Shown here piece by piece: positions 22,921 to 24,172 of a stretch of 24,172 nt of DNA. The notes below the pieces were generated by a model. The model was given only the letters and a program-made list of their open reading frames with translations. It was not told the DNA's origin and made no database searches. The stretch is from the NCBI GenBank assembly GCA_035693825.1, contig DASSGB010000093.1, forward strand, positions 1 to 24,172, written 5' to 3'. The translations under genes and the position numbers were made by a program. This stretch comes from MGOM01 sp035693825. Lineage in GTDB: Bacteria > Chloroflexota > Anaerolineae > Anaerolineales > E44-bin32. The stretch's first letter is position 1. The number at the start of each line of letters is the position of its first letter.

Positions 22921-23319
22921 CTAGCCCTTTTCCAGGTCCGCCGTATCGGGCACTTCGACAAACGCGCGCAGCACGGCCCGCAGTTCCTTGGCCGAGAAAG
23001 GCTTGGCTAGGAAGGCGTTCGCCCCGGCCGCCAGGGACCTTTCCCGGTCGTTGTTCATGGTGTTGGCGGAGACCATCACGACCGGCGTGTTGGCCAGCGC
23101 CGGCTGTTGGCGCATCTGGCGCAGCAGGGTCAGCCCGTCCATCCCCGGCATCATCATGTCGAGCAGGATCAGGTTGGGCTTGACGCTTTCCAGGAGCGAA
23201 AGAGCCTGCGTGCCCTGGTAAGCCACCAGGACGTCCAGGTGATACGAAGCGAGGATCTCGCGCACCACTGCGCAGTAGGGTACTTCGTCATCAACCACAA
23301 GGACGGCACACTGAGACAC
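22921..23319 (-). CDS. Single-domain (CheY-like) response regulator
   Basis: A 132-residue receiver domain with no output domain. The acidic pair is D10/D11 in LVVDDE, the phosphoacceptor is D54 in LILLDMMMPGMDG, S84 and K106 (LAKPF) complete the active site. It would take phosphate from a kinase outside the window and act by protein contact or as a phosphorelay step. The start is a GTG at 23319 with GGAG at 23327-23330, seven bases upstream; a TTG eleven codons earlier has no such site. It lies between two heptad-repeat regions, with no partner kinase next to it. Confidence 0.88.
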   Translation of the reverse strand: MSQCAVLVVDDEVPYCAVVREILASYHLDVLVAYQGTQALSLLESVKPNLILLDMMMPGMDGLTLLRQMRQQPALANTPVVMVSANTMNNDRERSLAAGANAFLAKPFSAKELRAVLRAFVEVPDTADLEKG

Positions 23320-23356
23320 TGGGCCACTCCGGGCGACGGGACCGCCCCCCAAGGGA

Positions 23357-23362
23357 ATTGTA
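23357..23362 (-). promoter_or_regulatory. -10 candidate for the CheY-like gene
   Basis: TACAAT on the minus strand, 37 bases before the GTG start. No convincing -35 at 16-18 bases. Confidence 0.3.
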
Positions 23363-23416
23363 CGGTCGCCTCCTTTCCACCGTCTTTACAGTTGCCTAAC
23401 AGGAGACAGAAGAAGC

Positions 23417-23526
23417 GGTCAGTGGCCAGTGGTCAGTGGTCAGCGGTCTGCGAAGTCGGGTGGTCGTTGTGAGGATCAAGACCAACTTGGAGATGCCAGC
23501 TGGAGTATGGAGCTGGAGGCTGGTGG
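23417..23526. repeat. Heptameric intergenic repeats, two blocks
   Basis: Block one (23417-23451): GGTCAGT, GGCCAGT, GGTCAGT, GGTCAGC, GGTCTGC. Block two (23499-23526): GCTGGAG, TATGGAG, CTGGAGG, CTGGTGG, which touches the stop codon of the next gene at 23527. The 46 bases between them show no clear feature. Confidence 0.7.
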
Positions 23527-24172
23527 CTACGGTTCCGGGGTCGCTAGCAGCTTGACAATCGCCAGAGGTACGCCCTCACGCTCGACCGTCCAGAGAACCG
23601 GCGCATCGGGGAAGAAATCCGGGTCGATTGTCGGTAAGCTGCATGCCATGATCGCCCAAGGCTCAAAGTCGGGATTGGTGGCCATTTCGGCATCGTCACG
23701 AACGCGAAGGTCTTCACGAGCGAATGCAGCTGCGTTCGATTCCGGGCCGGTCACCGCGATGGCCGCCGACGCTGGCGCATGCTCATTCACAAACTCCATC
23801 GCTTCTCGGAGGGAGGTACACCAATAGTCGGGGATAAACCTTCCCCGGACCCCGCGCACCCCGCCCACCAGCTCATTGAAGTATCCGTATTCGTAGGGAT
23901 GAAGGCGGGCGATGGCCACAAGCCCTGGCAGTATCATTGCCAAGACGAGAAACGGCGAGAGCCAAGGCGAGCGGCGGATGAGGCTGTAACCACGTTCCAG
24001 GGCGAGTCCCGCAGCGACAAACAGGGGCGGCATCATGAACAACACGTGTCGGAAGTAGTTGTAAATGGGGACTCCGAACCCAACAACGGCCAGAAACGGG
24101 ATGAACGCCCATAGGATCAGCACCCAGGCGAGGGTTGCCTTTGCCCCCCGACCGATCGCCGATCTGGCTAGC
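23527..24172 (-). CDS. C-terminal part of a membrane glycosyltransferase-like protein (runs off the right edge)
   Basis: About 214 residues are visible; the start lies beyond the window. The visible part opens with membrane segments (LILWAFIPFLAVVGFG; FMMPPLFVAAGLALERG; WLSPFLVLAMILPGLVAI). A soluble tail follows with LHPYEYGYFNELVGGVRGVRG and IPDYWCTSLREAMEFV. The HPYEYxYFN and DYWxxSxREA elements are typical of the C-terminal ends of multi-membrane GT-C proteins of the GT39/PMT-like kind, which use lipid-linked sugars on the outer face of the membrane. The catalytic N-terminal loop is not visible, so the sugar and acceptor cannot be named. A GTG at 24123 is only an internal codon, since the frame stays open to the window edge. 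Confidence 0.75.
   Translation of the reverse strand, partial: LARSAIGRGAKATLAWVLILWAFIPFLAVVGFGVPIYNYFRHVLFMMPPLFVAAGLALERGYSLIRRSPWLSPFLVLAMILPGLVAIARLHPYEYGYFNELVGGVRGVRGRFIPDYWCTSLREAMEFVNEHAPASAAIAVTGPESNAAAFAREDLRVRDDAEMATNPDFEPWAIMACSLPTIDPDFFPDAPVLWTVEREGVPLAIVKLLATPEP

Overview
This is a GC-rich bacterial chromosome segment. Nearly all of it is coding, and long antisense open frames lie behind the real genes. The style suggests a Chloroflexota (Anaerolineae-like) bacterium. The cues are a REC–Roadblock regulator, a DUF3054 protein, peptide transporters of Chloroflexota type, -10 boxes placed right at start codons, and intergenic seven-base repeats. That assignment is an inference from gene content and is not proven.

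Layout. Positions 1-18115 are almost entirely minus strand. From the upstream (right) end they hold: an ECF sigma factor with a zinc-finger RskA-type anti-sigma factor (18115-16740), a DUF3054 membrane protein (16688-16278), a second ECF sigma/anti-sigma pair coupled to a Nudix hydrolase (16197-14301), trmD (14161-13403), and a solute-binding lipoprotein (13395-11467). A strong sigma70-type promoter follows at 11342-11369. It leads a peptide-transport cluster of OppD and OppF ATPases (11214-9191), a binding lipoprotein (9098-7299), two permeases (7162-5066), a cytochrome c lipoprotein (4902-4336) and a second OppD/OppF pair (4241-2176). Next come a response regulator with a Roadblock-like domain (2020-1004), tRNA-Gln(UUG) (847-774) and the start of a GlmU-type nucleotidyltransferase that runs off the left edge.

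The plus strand carries a 49-residue membrane protein (18371-18520) with a hairpin behind it, and a 1305-residue protein (18813-22730). The right edge returns to the minus strand with a single-domain response regulator (23319-22921) and the C-terminus of a membrane glycosyltransferase-like protein (24172-23527).

The most unusual object is the 1305-residue protein. It joins a TPR-like N-terminus, a DppB-type permease, a DppC-type permease, an extra membrane segment and an M28-peptidase-like domain with a PA-like insert. The predicted topology puts the peptidase-like domain outside the cell. That domain keeps one zinc site but appears to have lost the other and the general base, so it may be a peptide-binding pseudoenzyme or an altered peptidase built into the transporter. 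No ATPase gene adjoins it, while the main cluster has two ATPase pairs for one permease pair, so one pair may energise the fusion. Other points of interest are a cytochrome c with CXXCH and CX4CH motifs inside the transporter cluster, three regulator genes that look leaderless, and heptad repeats in several intergenic gaps.

No gap between genes exceeds about 300 bases. The two largest are 18521-18812, which holds a hairpin and no clear promoter, and 18116-18370, which holds the -10 box of the leftward sigma gene and a Shine-Dalgarno for the rightward small gene.
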